64,000 nt of DNA. Origin: DATGKG01 sp963851325 (GTDB lineage: Bacteria; Desulfobacterota; Binatia; Binatales; Binataceae). Shown here one piece after another: positions 18,785 through 27,826 of the stretch; position 1 is the stretch's first letter, and each line of letters starts with the position of its first letter. The notes under the pieces are model-generated. The model saw nothing but the letters and a program-made list of their open reading frames with translations. It searched no databases and was not told the DNA's origin. Where the stretch lies: NCBI GenBank assembly GCA_963851325.1, contig CAWKOR010000001.1, positions 2,418,001 to 2,482,000 on the forward strand, given 5' to 3'. The position numbers and the translations under genes are program-made.

Positions 18785-20518
18785 ATGAAGCTCGGACGAT
18801 GGAAATTTGCGGCGCTTGCCGCGTTATCATTATCGATGCTCGGCGGCGCCGGGTTGCGGCCGTCTTTTGCGCAATCGGCGCCGCGCGGCATTACGCTGTA
18901 TGAGGACGAAAAGACCGGCGCGCTTTATCGCAAACCGGGAAGGGGCCGCGTCGCCGTTATCCTGAGCTTCGATGCAGCTCCGGCGCCCGGCGCGGTGGAG
19001 AAGCAGGTCCAGGAAGTCAAAAAGAGCAACGACGAGCTACGCGCCGAGTTCAAGGCGAATCAGCAAACCCTGATCAAGGAAAATACCGAGCTCAAGGCGC
19101 GGGTGGCGAAAATCGAACCGGCCTGGTCGGATTACCTGAATAACTTCCGCGATCGATTTCGCCTTGGCGCCCAGGTCTTCGCCAGTTACAAAATGTATAC
19201 CCATACCGGCTTCGGGCCCGCGCAGTTCGACAGCAATACCTGGCCCGGTCCGGGCAACAACCTCTACAACAGCTTCGATATCGACCGCGCCTATTTGAAT
19301 TTCTACTTCAATCCGACTCCCGACTGGCTGCTGCGCGTGACCCCTGACATCTATAAGACCTTCGGCAACGCGACGCCGACCGCCAACAGTCACGTTTCCT
19401 CGATCGGCAGCAATCTTACCGGCAATTTGTCCTATCGGATCAAGTACGCCTACCTCGAGTACAACAAGATCCTGGACTGGGCCGGCGATACCACTAAGGG
19501 CGCGGTGGTCCAATTCGGCTCGATTCCCAATGCATTCGTGCCATGGGAAGAGGAGTTGTCCACCTTCCGTTATGTTACCGCATCGCCGTGGAATTATGCG
19601 GGCCTCTCAACCACGCAACTCGGCTTCGGAATCAACGGCCCGATCCGGTACCGCGAGCGCACCTACCTTGATTACGCCGCGGGGGTGTATACGAACGCGA
19701 AGTACAACCAGTTCGAGCAGACCAACACCAAGCAGGTGATGGGGCGGTTGACCGCGTTTCCCTTCGGTTCATCGTGGAAGAATCAGGGTTTCGGGATGAC
19801 CGCATTCTACGATTACGGTTACAACAACTCCTCACCCGACAGCAGCGGATTCACGACCGGCTTCGGACCCAACCCCAGCGCATTCGGGCGCGTTGCCAGT
19901 GCGCATCTCGATCGATGGGCGGCACTACTCCACTACACGGCCGAGCAATGGGGAATCGCCTTCGAATATGACCAGGGGCACAATGCCTTCCCCGGCGCCA
20001 ATCTCTTCTCCGGCAGCGGACCCACAGTTTTCTTCACGCCCCCGGCAGCGGCTTCGCCGAACGGCGGAAGCTCAAATCCGTACAATGTTCCCTACTACAA
20101 CTTCTCGGCGATGACTGCCGCACTGCTGGGCAACAGCCGCACCGTTCAGCGAGGGTTCGATGTCTTCGGACATCTACATATTCCGCAGACCCCGTTCAGG
20201 CTCATCGGCCTGTTCCAGTGGTTTGAGCCCAACTCGAAGGTGGACAACGATCCGCTGGATTTCTATCGCTACATGGTCGGCGTCGAGTGGCAGATCAACG
20301 AATTCGTGCGGCTGGCGGTAGATACGCAGAACCTGAGCTTCTACCATGACCAGGAACCGTTCTCGACTGCGTATGCAAACACCTTCGCCAACGTCTTCCT
20401 GCCGATCAAAAATACCAGCTCGGCGGGGGCGACGCCGTTCCAGCCGCCCAAGACCATTGCCCAGCCGGTTCCGCGCGATACCCACGCGGTCGAGCTGAAC
20501 CTCGAGTTCGCGTTCTAG
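18785..20518 (+). CDS. Outer-membrane beta-barrel porin with N-terminal coiled coil
   Basis: 577 aa, start fixed by GGGAGGAG five bases before the ATG. It has a signal peptide ending in SFAQ, a short variable region, a coiled coil at about residues 75-110 (repeated K/E, as in porins tethered to peptidoglycan), and then many aromatic-rich amphipathic strands. The last residues, HAVELNLEFAF, end in Phe as expected for the BAM signal. Cargo is unknown; the divergent modA suggests, weakly, a link to oxyanions. A GC-rich hairpin follows the stop. Confidence 0.8.
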   Translation: MKLGRWKFAALAALSLSMLGGAGLRPSFAQSAPRGITLYEDEKTGALYRKPGRGRVAVILSFDAAPAPGAVEKQVQEVKKSNDELRAEFKANQQTLIKENTELKARVAKIEPAWSDYLNNFRDRFRLGAQVFASYKMYTHTGFGPAQFDSNTWPGPGNNLYNSFDIDRAYLNFYFNPTPDWLLRVTPDIYKTFGNATPTANSHVSSIGSNLTGNLSYRIKYAYLEYNKILDWAGDTTKGAVVQFGSIPNAFVPWEEELSTFRYVTASPWNYAGLSTTQLGFGINGPIRYRERTYLDYAAGVYTNAKYNQFEQTNTKQVMGRLTAFPFGSSWKNQGFGMTAFYDYGYNNSSPDSSGFTTGFGPNPSAFGRVASAHLDRWAALLHYTAEQWGIAFEYDQGHNAFPGANLFSGSGPTVFFTPPAAASPNGGSSNPYNVPYYNFSAMTAALLGNSRTVQRGFDVFGHLHIPQTPFRLIGLFQWFEPNSKVDNDPLDFYRYMVGVEWQINEFVRLAVDTQNLSFYHDQEPFSTAYANTFANVFLPIKNTSSAGATPFQPPKTIAQPVPRDTHAVELNLEFAF

Positions 20519-20532
20519 ATCTCCCTCAGCGA

Positions 20533-20567
20533 TCCGGCGCGAAGGGCTTCAGTGCCTCCGCGCCGGA
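20533..20567 (+). terminator. Hairpin downstream of the porin gene
   Basis: Arms TCCGGCGCG and CGCGCCGGA pair perfectly across a 17-nt loop, 15 bp after the porin stop. The following CCTTAATAAT has only a weak T-run, so termination may be inefficient or Rho-assisted. Confidence 0.45.
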
Positions 20568-20587
20568 CCTTAATAATGTGCGCTACC

Positions 20588-20803
20588 ATGCGACAGGTCG
20601 GCTTAGCTGCTCCGACATCGTGGCTCGCGACGGTCGGATTCGCGGTGGCGTGGCTGGCATTGATGCTGGCATACAGCCCCCTTGGCGGACCGGCTGGCGA
20701 CGCGCTGGATCGATAAGCCGCCAACCCTGGGCGCGTTCCGCGCGCTGCAACAATCGCGCGCCAAATTGATCATCGGCATCGTGGTCGCGGCGTCACCCCG
20801 GCC
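20588..20803 (+). pseudogene. Remnant of a CPBP (CAAX-like) intramembrane protease gene
   Basis: From the ATG at 20588 the frame gives a membrane segment (TVGFAVAWLALMLAYSPL) and then a stop after 42 codons. Dropping one C from the CCCCC run near 20677-20681 restores a longer product continuing ADRLATRWIDKPPTLGAFRA and LQQSRAKLIIGIVV. That looks like the N-terminus of CPBP-family membrane proteases, where a GGFLEE-type catalytic helix should follow. Instead the homology ends at the stop of the convergent methyltransferase gene. It appears frameshifted and truncated. The family assignment is by recognition only. Confidence 0.45.
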
Positions 20804-21678
20804 TAGCCTTGAGCCTCCTTCGAGAAGCAATAGCCGGCGCCGTGCAGCCAGCATGAGGGCGCCTTCTCGTGCGCGTCGCGACGCAACGAGCGCACCTCGG
20901 TGATGGGCGTTTGCCACGATTGTTCCAACAATCGATCCGCTTCGCGGTCGAGCGCGCCGAAGCAGGGGAATATCGCGACCGAACCGGCGAATGAGGCGTC
21001 GTATCGATCGCCCGCCAGCCGCTGGATGCGCATCATCGCGCCCCATCCGGCCATGCCCTGGCCGAAGACTGCTCCGTCGGGCCATCGGACTAGGGGAAAT
21101 AACAGCCGTCCGCCCTCCTTGAGCGAATCGAGCCACAGGTTCAGCGGATGTGTCGCACCCGCATTGACCAGGATCGCGTCAACCGGACCCGGATCGTATA
21201 TGGACGCATCCGCGGCGAGCACCTCGACATTCGTAAACGGTTGCAGATTGGACTTGGCCCTTTGTGCGAGGTCAGTATCCAGGTCGAATGCGATGACTCT
21301 TCCGCGTTCGCCGACCACCGAAGCGATCAACGCGGTGTAGTATCCCGGGCCGCATCCCGCGTGCACGGCGGTTTCGCCTTCGCGCAAATCCAGCGCATCG
21401 ATCCACCTGGTGAGACCGCTCGGCATCCCGTTGTTGAGGCCGCGGGCCGCATCGATGCTGACCAGCACGTCCTGGTAAAGATGCGCGGGATTGTCGTCGG
21501 CCGTATATCGGTATTGTAGCGACAAATCCGTCAGGAGCCAGGGGCCGCGACCGAGGAAGGCTTCGCGCGGGACTTCGGCGAGTGCACGCACCAGCCGTTG
21601 GTTGCGCAGTTTGGCTTTTTCGCGGAGCATCTCGGCATACTTGCGCCGCACAATTTTCAAACTTCCGACGTCAGGCAT
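20803..21678 (-). CDS. Protein-L-isoaspartate O-methyltransferase-like SAM-dependent methyltransferase
   Basis: 291 aa. The N-terminal half resembles PCMT: RLVRALAEVPREAFLG, then YQDVLVSID, then motif I VHAGCGPGYYTALIA (a Gly-rich SAM loop with Cys where Gly is usual), motif II RVIAFDLD and ILVNAGATHPL. PCMT enzymes repair isoaspartyl residues. The extended, divergent C-terminus and altered motif I mean the substrate may differ. The gene ends against the decayed protease remnant, and a region of about 110 bp separates it from the divergent small gene at 21790. Confidence 0.72.
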   Translation of the reverse strand: MPDVGSLKIVRRKYAEMLREKAKLRNQRLVRALAEVPREAFLGRGPWLLTDLSLQYRYTADDNPAHLYQDVLVSIDAARGLNNGMPSGLTRWIDALDLREGETAVHAGCGPGYYTALIASVVGERGRVIAFDLDTDLAQRAKSNLQPFTNVEVLAADASIYDPGPVDAILVNAGATHPLNLWLDSLKEGGRLLFPLVRWPDGAVFGQGMAGWGAMMRIQRLAGDRYDASFAGSVAIFPCFGALDREADRLLEQSWQTPITEVRSLRRDAHEKAPSCWLHGAGYCFSKEAQG

Positions 21679-21789
21679 ACTCCATCTCCTTTACCCGACC
21701 TGGGCAGATGTTACGTCTGAGTCGGCCGACACGCGAACGGTTTTTGGTTGAACTCTAATCCGGCTGCGATAAGCTGAGCGACAATTGCA

Positions 21790-22068
21790 ATGGGCGAACT
21801 GATCTACATCCGGGAATTTGATCTGCGCCGCGATATCGCCAGGAGCCGCGACCGAAGTCGCGCGCGCGAGCGCCAAAGTCTCGAGCGCGCGGTGGAAATT
21901 CTCAAGCAGAACCTCCACGCCACCGCAGTCGAGATCGTCGATGCATCCGGCTACGAGCAGACCGATTTGCTGGATCGCGCGGAAAAGTTCATCGCGCTGA
22001 TCCGTTACGGGATGCGGATGCTGGGTGACGACGACCCGCAGCCGCTGCTCTCGATCGATAGAAGATGA
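21790..22068 (+). CDS. Small hypothetical protein, coupled to alpha/beta hydrolase
   Basis: 92 aa, strongly charged in residues 10-40 (Arg-rich helix) and helical throughout; no family recognised. A run of alternating Arg and Ser/Asp (RRDIARSRDRSRARERQ) could bind nucleic acid or simply form an amphipathic helix. Its stop overlaps the start of the hydrolase gene by 4 bp (ATGA), which strongly supports it being a real, co-translated gene. Confidence 0.55.
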   Translation: MGELIYIREFDLRRDIARSRDRSRARERQSLERAVEILKQNLHATAVEIVDASGYEQTDLLDRAEKFIALIRYGMRMLGDDDPQPLLSIDRR

Positions 22069-22715
22069 GCGAAGAAGGCATCAACCTCCGCATCACGGGA
22101 ATCGAACCCGGCCCCGAAGTGGCCGGTGCGCGATGGCTGCAGATTCAAACCACCCGCGGTCCAATTCCGATGATCCTTCATGCAGCGCCGGAGCCCGGTC
22201 GGGCAGCATTGTGCGTGAGCGGAGCAATCGGCGGATACGACGGGCCCGCGATGCTCTATGCCAAGCTCGGATTGAACCTGCCGAAAAAGGGTATCAGCAT
22301 CGCTCGCATCAACTATCGCGCGCCCAATGATTTCGGCGAATGCGTGCTCGACACGATGGCGGGCCTCGCATTCCTCAAGGGCACCGGCTATCAGCGCGCG
22401 GCACTCCTGGGGCATTCGTTCGGCGGCGCGGTTGCTATCAACGCCGGCACGCTGAGTCCCAATGTCACCACGGTCATCGCGATCTCGAGCCAGCTCGCGG
22501 GTGCGCATACGGTGGGGGAGTTGGCGCCGAAGCCGCTGCTGCTGATCCATGGGATGGCCGACACCATCCTGTCGCATCAATGTTCCGAGATGCTGTACGA
22601 GCGCGCCGCCGAGCCCAAGACCATGAAGCTGTATCCGGGCACCGGTCATCTGATGATCGAGGCGCGCAAGGAAATGATCGAACTGGTCTCCGACTGGCTG
22701 CTGCAAAAAGTCTGA
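22065..22715 (+). CDS. Alpha/beta hydrolase
   Basis: 216 aa, compact hydrolase of the dienelactone hydrolase/esterase type. The catalytic triad is visible: nucleophile Ser in GHSFGG (residues ~121-126), acid Asp in HGMADTIL, and His in YPGTGHLM. The N-terminal GPIPMILHAAPEP replaces the usual HGxxG oxyanion loop. It is translationally coupled to the preceding small gene. Substrate unknown; an ester or lactone is likely. Confidence 0.82.
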   Translation: MSEEGINLRITGIEPGPEVAGARWLQIQTTRGPIPMILHAAPEPGRAALCVSGAIGGYDGPAMLYAKLGLNLPKKGISIARINYRAPNDFGECVLDTMAGLAFLKGTGYQRAALLGHSFGGAVAINAGTLSPNVTTVIAISSQLAGAHTVGELAPKPLLLIHGMADTILSHQCSEMLYERAAEPKTMKLYPGTGHLMIEARKEMIELVSDWLLQKV

Positions 22716-22781
22716 ACCGCCTCGACGCGAGGTTTCAGCGCCCTCGCGATTCGGCTGCCGTCTGGTCTACATTCTCGGGCA

Positions 22782-25700
22782 ATGCAGTCCGCGGAGACAT
22801 CGCCGTTCGGGAACTTCGTAGGCCGTACGCGAGAGCTGGCGGAGTTGCGCGCGGCGCTTGACGAGGCGCGCAATAGTCGCGGCCGTCTGTTCCTAATCTC
22901 GGGAGAACCGGGCATCGGCAAGACCCGCCTCGCCGAGGAGGTTGCGCGCGAGGCTACGAATCGCGGGGTACCTGCGGTGTGGGGGCGATGCTGGGAGGGT
23001 GATGGCGCGCCGCCGTATTGGCCATGGATCCAGGCGATTCGCGCACTGGTTGCCGCCGTTGATCCGACTGCGCGACGAACCATCCTCGAATCGGAGCAGG
23101 CCTACTCAACCATCGAAGCGGTAGCCCAGATTGTACCGGAGTTGCATGGGGGCGCCGGCGCGCGCAGGCTCCCGCCCCTGCCACCGATGGAACCCGAGCA
23201 GGCGCGCTTTCGGCTCTTCGATGCGGTGGCGACGCTGCTCAAGAGCTTTGCGCAGTTGGGTCCGCTGCTCGTCATCCTCGATGATCTGCACGACGCCGAT
23301 CCGGCTTCGTTGCTGATGCTACGATTCGTGGCGCGCGAACTGGGCCGTATTGGAATGCTGATCGTCGGGACGTATCGCGAGCTCGAGGTGCAACGTTCGC
23401 CGGAGCTCAGCCGGCACATCGGCGACCTCGCGCGCGAGGGGCGTTCGTTGCCGCTGGCGGGATTGAGCGAGGCCGAGGTGGGCCAATTCTATCGCGCGGT
23501 GGCGGGACAGGCACCCGCGGGCGAACTGGCCGCGCGCCTTCATTTGGCGACCGCCGGTAATCCACTTTATGTGGATGGCATCGTGCGCAGCATGGTTTCC
23601 GAGCGCGAGGGCGGCCACCCGATAACCTCGAGTGAGCATTTCCGGACGCCCGAGACTTTGCGCGAGGCGATAAGCCGCCGCCTCGAGATGCTGTCGGAAC
23701 CGACTCAGTCGGTACTGAACATCGCCGCCGTAATTGGCAATGACTTTGTGGGTGGGACTTTTCGGAGGGTTGCTGCCATCTCGCAGGAAAAGGCGAACTC
23801 GATGCTGGATGAGGCGTCGGCCGCCGGAATACTGATCGCACTCGAGAACGATCGCTTTCGTTTCGCACATGCACTGATTCGCTCGGCGCTCTACGAGGCG
23901 CTGGATACCAATCGCAGAATTGGCTTGCATCGCGCAGTCGGCGAAGCAATCGAGGAGCTTCACGCACAAAACCTCGATGCGCATCTCGACCAGTTGGCGC
24001 ATCATTTTCGCGCCGCAGGCGTGACGGAAAAGGCCATCGACTACTCGTATCGCGCAGCCAAGGCCGCGTACGCGGTGTATGCCTATGCGCTCGCCGCCGA
24101 GCATTGGCGCGCCGTCGATAAGATGACCGCGGGCCAACGCGACGAGCGCCGCGCGGATATGCTCTTTGGCCTGGGCCAGGTAGAAGCGTTTCAGTTGGAT
24201 CCCGCCGCCGGCATCGCCCATCTGGAACAGGCATTGGAACTCTTTCGCGAGTTAAAAATCGACGAGCGCATCGCATCTGTAAATGTAACTCTCGGTCTCG
24301 CGCAGGTTTTCCTCGCGGATTTCGCGCCGCAAATGAATGTTGCGCGGTCGCTCCAGTACTTTCGTAAGGGGCAGGAATGGCACGGGGAGTTCACCGACCC
24401 CCTGTCGCCTGGATGGCTCCAACGTGGCATGTCCGTCGCGCTGTTTCAGCAAGTCCGAATCGAAGAAGCACTGGCCTCGGCTAGACGCGCAACGGAGCTT
24501 TGGCGCGAGCTTTCTGGCCCGATGTGGATCCACGCAGGGGCCTTTGTCGGGCAGCTGCTTTCGCTCAAGGGACGCCATCGCGAATCCGCCGCGATGCTGC
24601 AGGAGGTGATGCGGGCTCTGGAGGAGGTTCGTGACCCGACCCTCCTTCATGTCGCGGTGTGGTCGGCCGGCTGGACCAAAATGACGATGCTGAATCCAAC
24701 CGAGGCGCGCCGATTCTTTACGATGGCAGTTGAGCACCAGCGAATGCCGCCCGAAATGCGCACCCGGGCTTTGGAATTCCTCGCGATGACCGAGGTCATG
24801 AGCGGAAATTCGACGCGCGCGAAAGAAATCGCCGCCGCACAACGAATAAATCCTCACTTCCAAGCTGCCATCGCCACGTTCGATGGAGACTTTGACCGCG
24901 CGATCGAGCTGCAGCGGACCATGATCGAATGGGCACGGCGGACCGGCCATCTGTGGGATGTCGTGACCTCAATGCCGGGGCTGGCGGGTACGCTTCGATT
25001 GGCAGGGGATCCCAAGCAGGCTCTGGAACTTATCGAAGAGACGATACGGCTGTATGATCCGACTGACTATTGGCTTGAGAGCGGAGTTCGCCCGCTTGCG
25101 GCAACGTTGGAGATCGAGGCGGGCCGGCTCGACCGTGCCGCTGCGCATCTCGAGGTATGTCGCGGCATCCTCGCACAAGGCGAAAACTGGGGCGGCCGGG
25201 AGGGTCCGACCCATCGCGCGGAAGGAAGGCTGGCGGCAGCGCTGGGACGCCCCTTCGAAGAGCACTTCCAGAAAGCGATAACGATCTTCCAGCGGTACTG
25301 TTTGCCTCTTGAGGAAGCCGACAGTCTTGTAAGTTGGGGATCGGCGCTGCTCGGGATAGGAAATCGCACGGAGGGCGAGGCGAAGTTCGACACCGCAATC
25401 GAGATTTACCGCCGATGCGGCGCGGGCCAGCGCTGGATCGATCGCGTCGAGGCACAGCGCCCTCGCATCGCGGCTCCATCGAAAGCATCTTCCAGCTTCA
25501 GGCGCGAGGGCGATTTCTGGACCATCACGCATGCGGGCAAGACCTCGCACCTGCGCAATATCAAAGGTCTTGGCTACATCGCGTTTCTGCTGGCTCACCC
25601 GGGCGAGCGCCTCCATGTCATCGATATAGTGCAGGCCGTCGAAGGCGATACGAGCGGTCGCGGCATCGATGCCGCGCGCGAGGGACTCCAGGTGCAACGC

Positions 25701-26075
25701 GGCCTCGGTGATGCGGGTGAAGTCCTCGATGCTCAGGCGCGGGACGAATATCGGCGTCGCCGCGATGAACTACGTGCGGAACTCGAGGACGCCCAGGGTC
25801 AAAACGATTTCGGCCGCGCCGAGGCTGCCCGCCACGAACTCGAATTGGTTATCGATGAGTTGTCCGCCGCAATCGGGAGTGGTGGCCGCGGTCGCAAAAA
25901 CCTCGCGCATGCCGAGCGGGCGCGATCGTTGGTGACCAAGCATATCCGCAACGGACTCGATCTCATCGGGCGGCATGACTCGGAGCTCGGTAGTCATCTC
26001 GACAGAAGCATCCAGACTGGCGCCTATTGCGCTTACCTGCCCGACCCCGGCCAAAAAGTCGCCTGGCAGCTCTAG
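22782..26075 (+). CDS. Large AAA-type/MalT-like regulatory ATPase
   Basis: 1097 aa. Residues 10-200 form an AAA_16-type ATPase: FVGRTRELAELRAAL, Walker A SGEPGIGKTRLAEE (~43-52), Walker B LLVILDDLHDAD (~163-174). The centre (about 380-880) is TPR-like and helical, as in MalT/LuxR-type and adenylate cyclase-linked ATPases. Near residue 905 a distinctive module starts with FRREGDFWTITHAGK and HLRNIKGLGYIAFLL, a likely winged-helix or effector domain often fused to these ATPases. It ends with a charged coiled coil. No LuxR HTH is seen. It is probably a signal-integrating regulator or STAND-type switch; the signal is unknown. Confidence 0.78.
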   Translation: MQSAETSPFGNFVGRTRELAELRAALDEARNSRGRLFLISGEPGIGKTRLAEEVAREATNRGVPAVWGRCWEGDGAPPYWPWIQAIRALVAAVDPTARRTILESEQAYSTIEAVAQIVPELHGGAGARRLPPLPPMEPEQARFRLFDAVATLLKSFAQLGPLLVILDDLHDADPASLLMLRFVARELGRIGMLIVGTYRELEVQRSPELSRHIGDLAREGRSLPLAGLSEAEVGQFYRAVAGQAPAGELAARLHLATAGNPLYVDGIVRSMVSEREGGHPITSSEHFRTPETLREAISRRLEMLSEPTQSVLNIAAVIGNDFVGGTFRRVAAISQEKANSMLDEASAAGILIALENDRFRFAHALIRSALYEALDTNRRIGLHRAVGEAIEELHAQNLDAHLDQLAHHFRAAGVTEKAIDYSYRAAKAAYAVYAYALAAEHWRAVDKMTAGQRDERRADMLFGLGQVEAFQLDPAAGIAHLEQALELFRELKIDERIASVNVTLGLAQVFLADFAPQMNVARSLQYFRKGQEWHGEFTDPLSPGWLQRGMSVALFQQVRIEEALASARRATELWRELSGPMWIHAGAFVGQLLSLKGRHRESAAMLQEVMRALEEVRDPTLLHVAVWSAGWTKMTMLNPTEARRFFTMAVEHQRMPPEMRTRALEFLAMTEVMSGNSTRAKEIAAAQRINPHFQAAIATFDGDFDRAIELQRTMIEWARRTGHLWDVVTSMPGLAGTLRLAGDPKQALELIEETIRLYDPTDYWLESGVRPLAATLEIEAGRLDRAAAHLEVCRGILAQGENWGGREGPTHRAEGRLAAALGRPFEEHFQKAITIFQRYCLPLEEADSLVSWGSALLGIGNRTEGEAKFDTAIEIYRRCGAGQRWIDRVEAQRPRIAAPSKASSSFRREGDFWTITHAGKTSHLRNIKGLGYIAFLLAHPGERLHVIDIVQAVEGDTSGRGIDAAREGLQVQRGLGDAGEVLDAQARDEYRRRRDELRAELEDAQGQNDFGRAEAARHELELVIDELSAAIGSGGRGRKNLAHAERARSLVTKHIRNGLDLIGRHDSELGSHLDRSIQTGAYCAYLPDPGQKVAWQL

Positions 26076-26175
26076 GCCGTCCTTTCCACCAGCTTCACGT
26101 TCTGTAACCAGCTTTTTCCCGCCTGACTGATAGCGCGGTCAGTCGCGCGATCACAACGTTTGGGAGGAACGATCA

Positions 26176-26778
26176 ATGAAGATGGTAGTCCGGTCGGTAA
26201 GCACCGCCGCTTTTGCGCTGCTTATGATGGGAACAGCTCTCATTTCGCGCGCCGATGCGCAATGCGCGTCTTTGCTATCCTCCAACACCGTCAGTACCCA
26301 GCCGCAGCTATGGGATGGCGATGGTCAATTCATGGACGCCTCGTTCGCCGAGCGCGGGAGCGAAGGTCAGCGCATCGTGGGATTCTGGAAGGCCAGTTTC
26401 GTCTCGGAGGGCAGCGACGGCATCCCAGATGGAACGGTGGTCGATAGTCCATTCGTGCAATGGCATAGCGATGGAACCGAGATCATGAATTCGACCCGCG
26501 CTCCGGTCACCCAGAGTTTCTGTTTAGGCATCTGGCACAGAACCGGAAAGTTGACCTACGAGCTAAATCATTTCGCATTGAGCTTCGATACCGCCAACAA
26601 CTTTGTCGGCCCCGCCCAAATTCGCGAACAGATAACGCTCGACAAGAAGGGCAACAGCTACTCCGGAACCTTCACCATCGACCAATATGATCCAGCAGGG
26701 AACCTGCTCGCTGAAGTAAAGGGCAACGTCACGGCCGCGCGCATCACCGTCGATACCACTATCAATCAAGTGCTTTGA
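26176..26778 (+). CDS. Secreted hypothetical protein, beta-barrel-like
   Basis: 200 aa with a signal peptide ending around SRADAQ and a strong GGGAGGA ribosome site. The mature protein is rich in short beta strands with Gly turns and two Cys. Late motifs (HFALSFDTANNFVGPAQIRE, then SYSGTFTIDQYDPAG) are repeated-strand patterns reminiscent of small lipocalin or allene-oxide-cyclase-like barrels. The fold guess is weak. It precedes a terminator and the cupredoxin gene, and may belong to the same secreted-protein group. Confidence 0.6.
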   Translation: MKMVVRSVSTAAFALLMMGTALISRADAQCASLLSSNTVSTQPQLWDGDGQFMDASFAERGSEGQRIVGFWKASFVSEGSDGIPDGTVVDSPFVQWHSDGTEIMNSTRAPVTQSFCLGIWHRTGKLTYELNHFALSFDTANNFVGPAQIREQITLDKKGNSYSGTFTIDQYDPAGNLLAEVKGNVTAARITVDTTINQVL

Positions 26779-26803
26779 GGATCGCCGCGGCGGTTCGGAA
26801 GGG

Positions 26804-26845
26804 ATGAGCGCGCCAGAAAAGCCTCAGCCGGCGCGCTCATTCTTC
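26804..26845 (+). terminator. Rho-independent-type terminator
   Basis: Arms ATGAGCGCGCC (26804-26814) and GGCGCGCTCAT (26830-26840) pair perfectly over 11 bp with a 15-nt loop, and TTCTT follows. It lies 26 bp after the secreted-protein stop. Confidence 0.65.
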
Positions 26846-26922
26846 ACATTTTGTAACTCGATGTTTCACGCTTTAATGTTGAAGAATTTTATGCACGTCA
26901 GTCATTCGCGACGGAGAGATAA

Positions 26923-27723
26923 ATGATGAAAAGGAATTGCGGGTTTTCGACTTGGGCTGGCGGGATCATCATCGCGGTCGCGGCGACTGCTGCCTTGATG
27001 GGCGCGAACGCATACGCGCAAAGCGGATGGGCCACGAGCGGTTCGGACACCGAGGCCGGAGCCAAAAAGCCTCCGCCTCCTCCGCCACTTCAGATCGCCG
27101 GTTCATGGAATGGAACGATCCAGGACAACATAAAAGGTCCCGGCACCATCAACCTGACCTTCACGGAAAAGGTGGGGAAGAAGAAGGCCACCTTGAAGGG
27201 AACCTGGATGGTCAGCTTTCCCGATACCGCGCCCTTCGGCGTAGTCAACGATTTCGGTACGGTGACGGGTTCGGTAGTGGGCAGCGCCGTCGCGGTTACA
27301 CTGGTGCCGAAAAAGGGCGACCACATCGGCACCTGCCGAAACATGGTCCACAGTGTCGGGGCGACTCAGGAAATGATCTCGGCCACTTTCAGTGCGTGCG
27401 GCCATACCGGAACCATCGATATTCAGCCGGGCCCGGCACCGACTACAGTCTTCATAAATATCGGGGATGATTACTTCTATCCTAACAAATTAACCATCAG
27501 CGCCGGCCAGACCGTCCGGTGGACCAATGGCGGCAATGAACAACATACGATCAACGCCAATCCCGGGACCGAAAAATGCAAACCCACGTCGGGCGAAGTC
27601 TTCGACTCCCCGAGCGTAGGACCAGGCCAAACCTTTGAGCGCACCTTTAACACTCCAGGCACCTTCGCCTATCACTGCGAGATCCACGGTTGCCCGATGA
27701 AGGGGTCCATAACGGTGAATTAG
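26923..27723 (+). CDS. Secreted cupredoxin (plastocyanin-like) with N-terminal beta domain
   Basis: 266 aa. Signal peptide (cleavage near AYAQ), a Pro-rich linker (KKPPPPPPL), then a beta domain (about 57-165) of the kind found in small secreted lipocalin-like proteins. The C-terminal cupredoxin (about 170-266) shows type-1 copper ligands: His in NEQHTINA, then Cys, His and Met in YHCEIHGCPMKG. The domain would carry electrons or bind copper in the periplasm. The extra Cys in HGCPM beside the ligand Met is a common feature of this plastocyanin-like group. Confidence 0.82.
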   Translation: MMKRNCGFSTWAGGIIIAVAATAALMGANAYAQSGWATSGSDTEAGAKKPPPPPPLQIAGSWNGTIQDNIKGPGTINLTFTEKVGKKKATLKGTWMVSFPDTAPFGVVNDFGTVTGSVVGSAVAVTLVPKKGDHIGTCRNMVHSVGATQEMISATFSACGHTGTIDIQPGPAPTTVFINIGDDYFYPNKLTISAGQTVRWTNGGNEQHTINANPGTEKCKPTSGEVFDSPSVGPGQTFERTFNTPGTFAYHCEIHGCPMKGSITVN

Positions 27724-27761
27724 GTTTTCAAAAGAGCTTCGGCCACCCGGGCGATTATTCC

Positions 27762-27790
27762 CCGCCCATCGTCGCATCGACGATGGGCGG
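27762..27790. promoter_or_regulatory. 13-bp perfect hairpin between the cupredoxin gene and asd
   Basis: Arms CCGCCCATCGTCG and CGACGATGGGCGG with a 3-nt CAT loop. No T-run follows, so it is either a Rho-assisted end of the cupredoxin transcript or a structure in the asd leader, which starts 37 bp later. Confidence 0.4.
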
Positions 27791-27826
27791 TCGATTCAAG
27801 ATGCCGGCGCGGATAAGATAGTCGCC

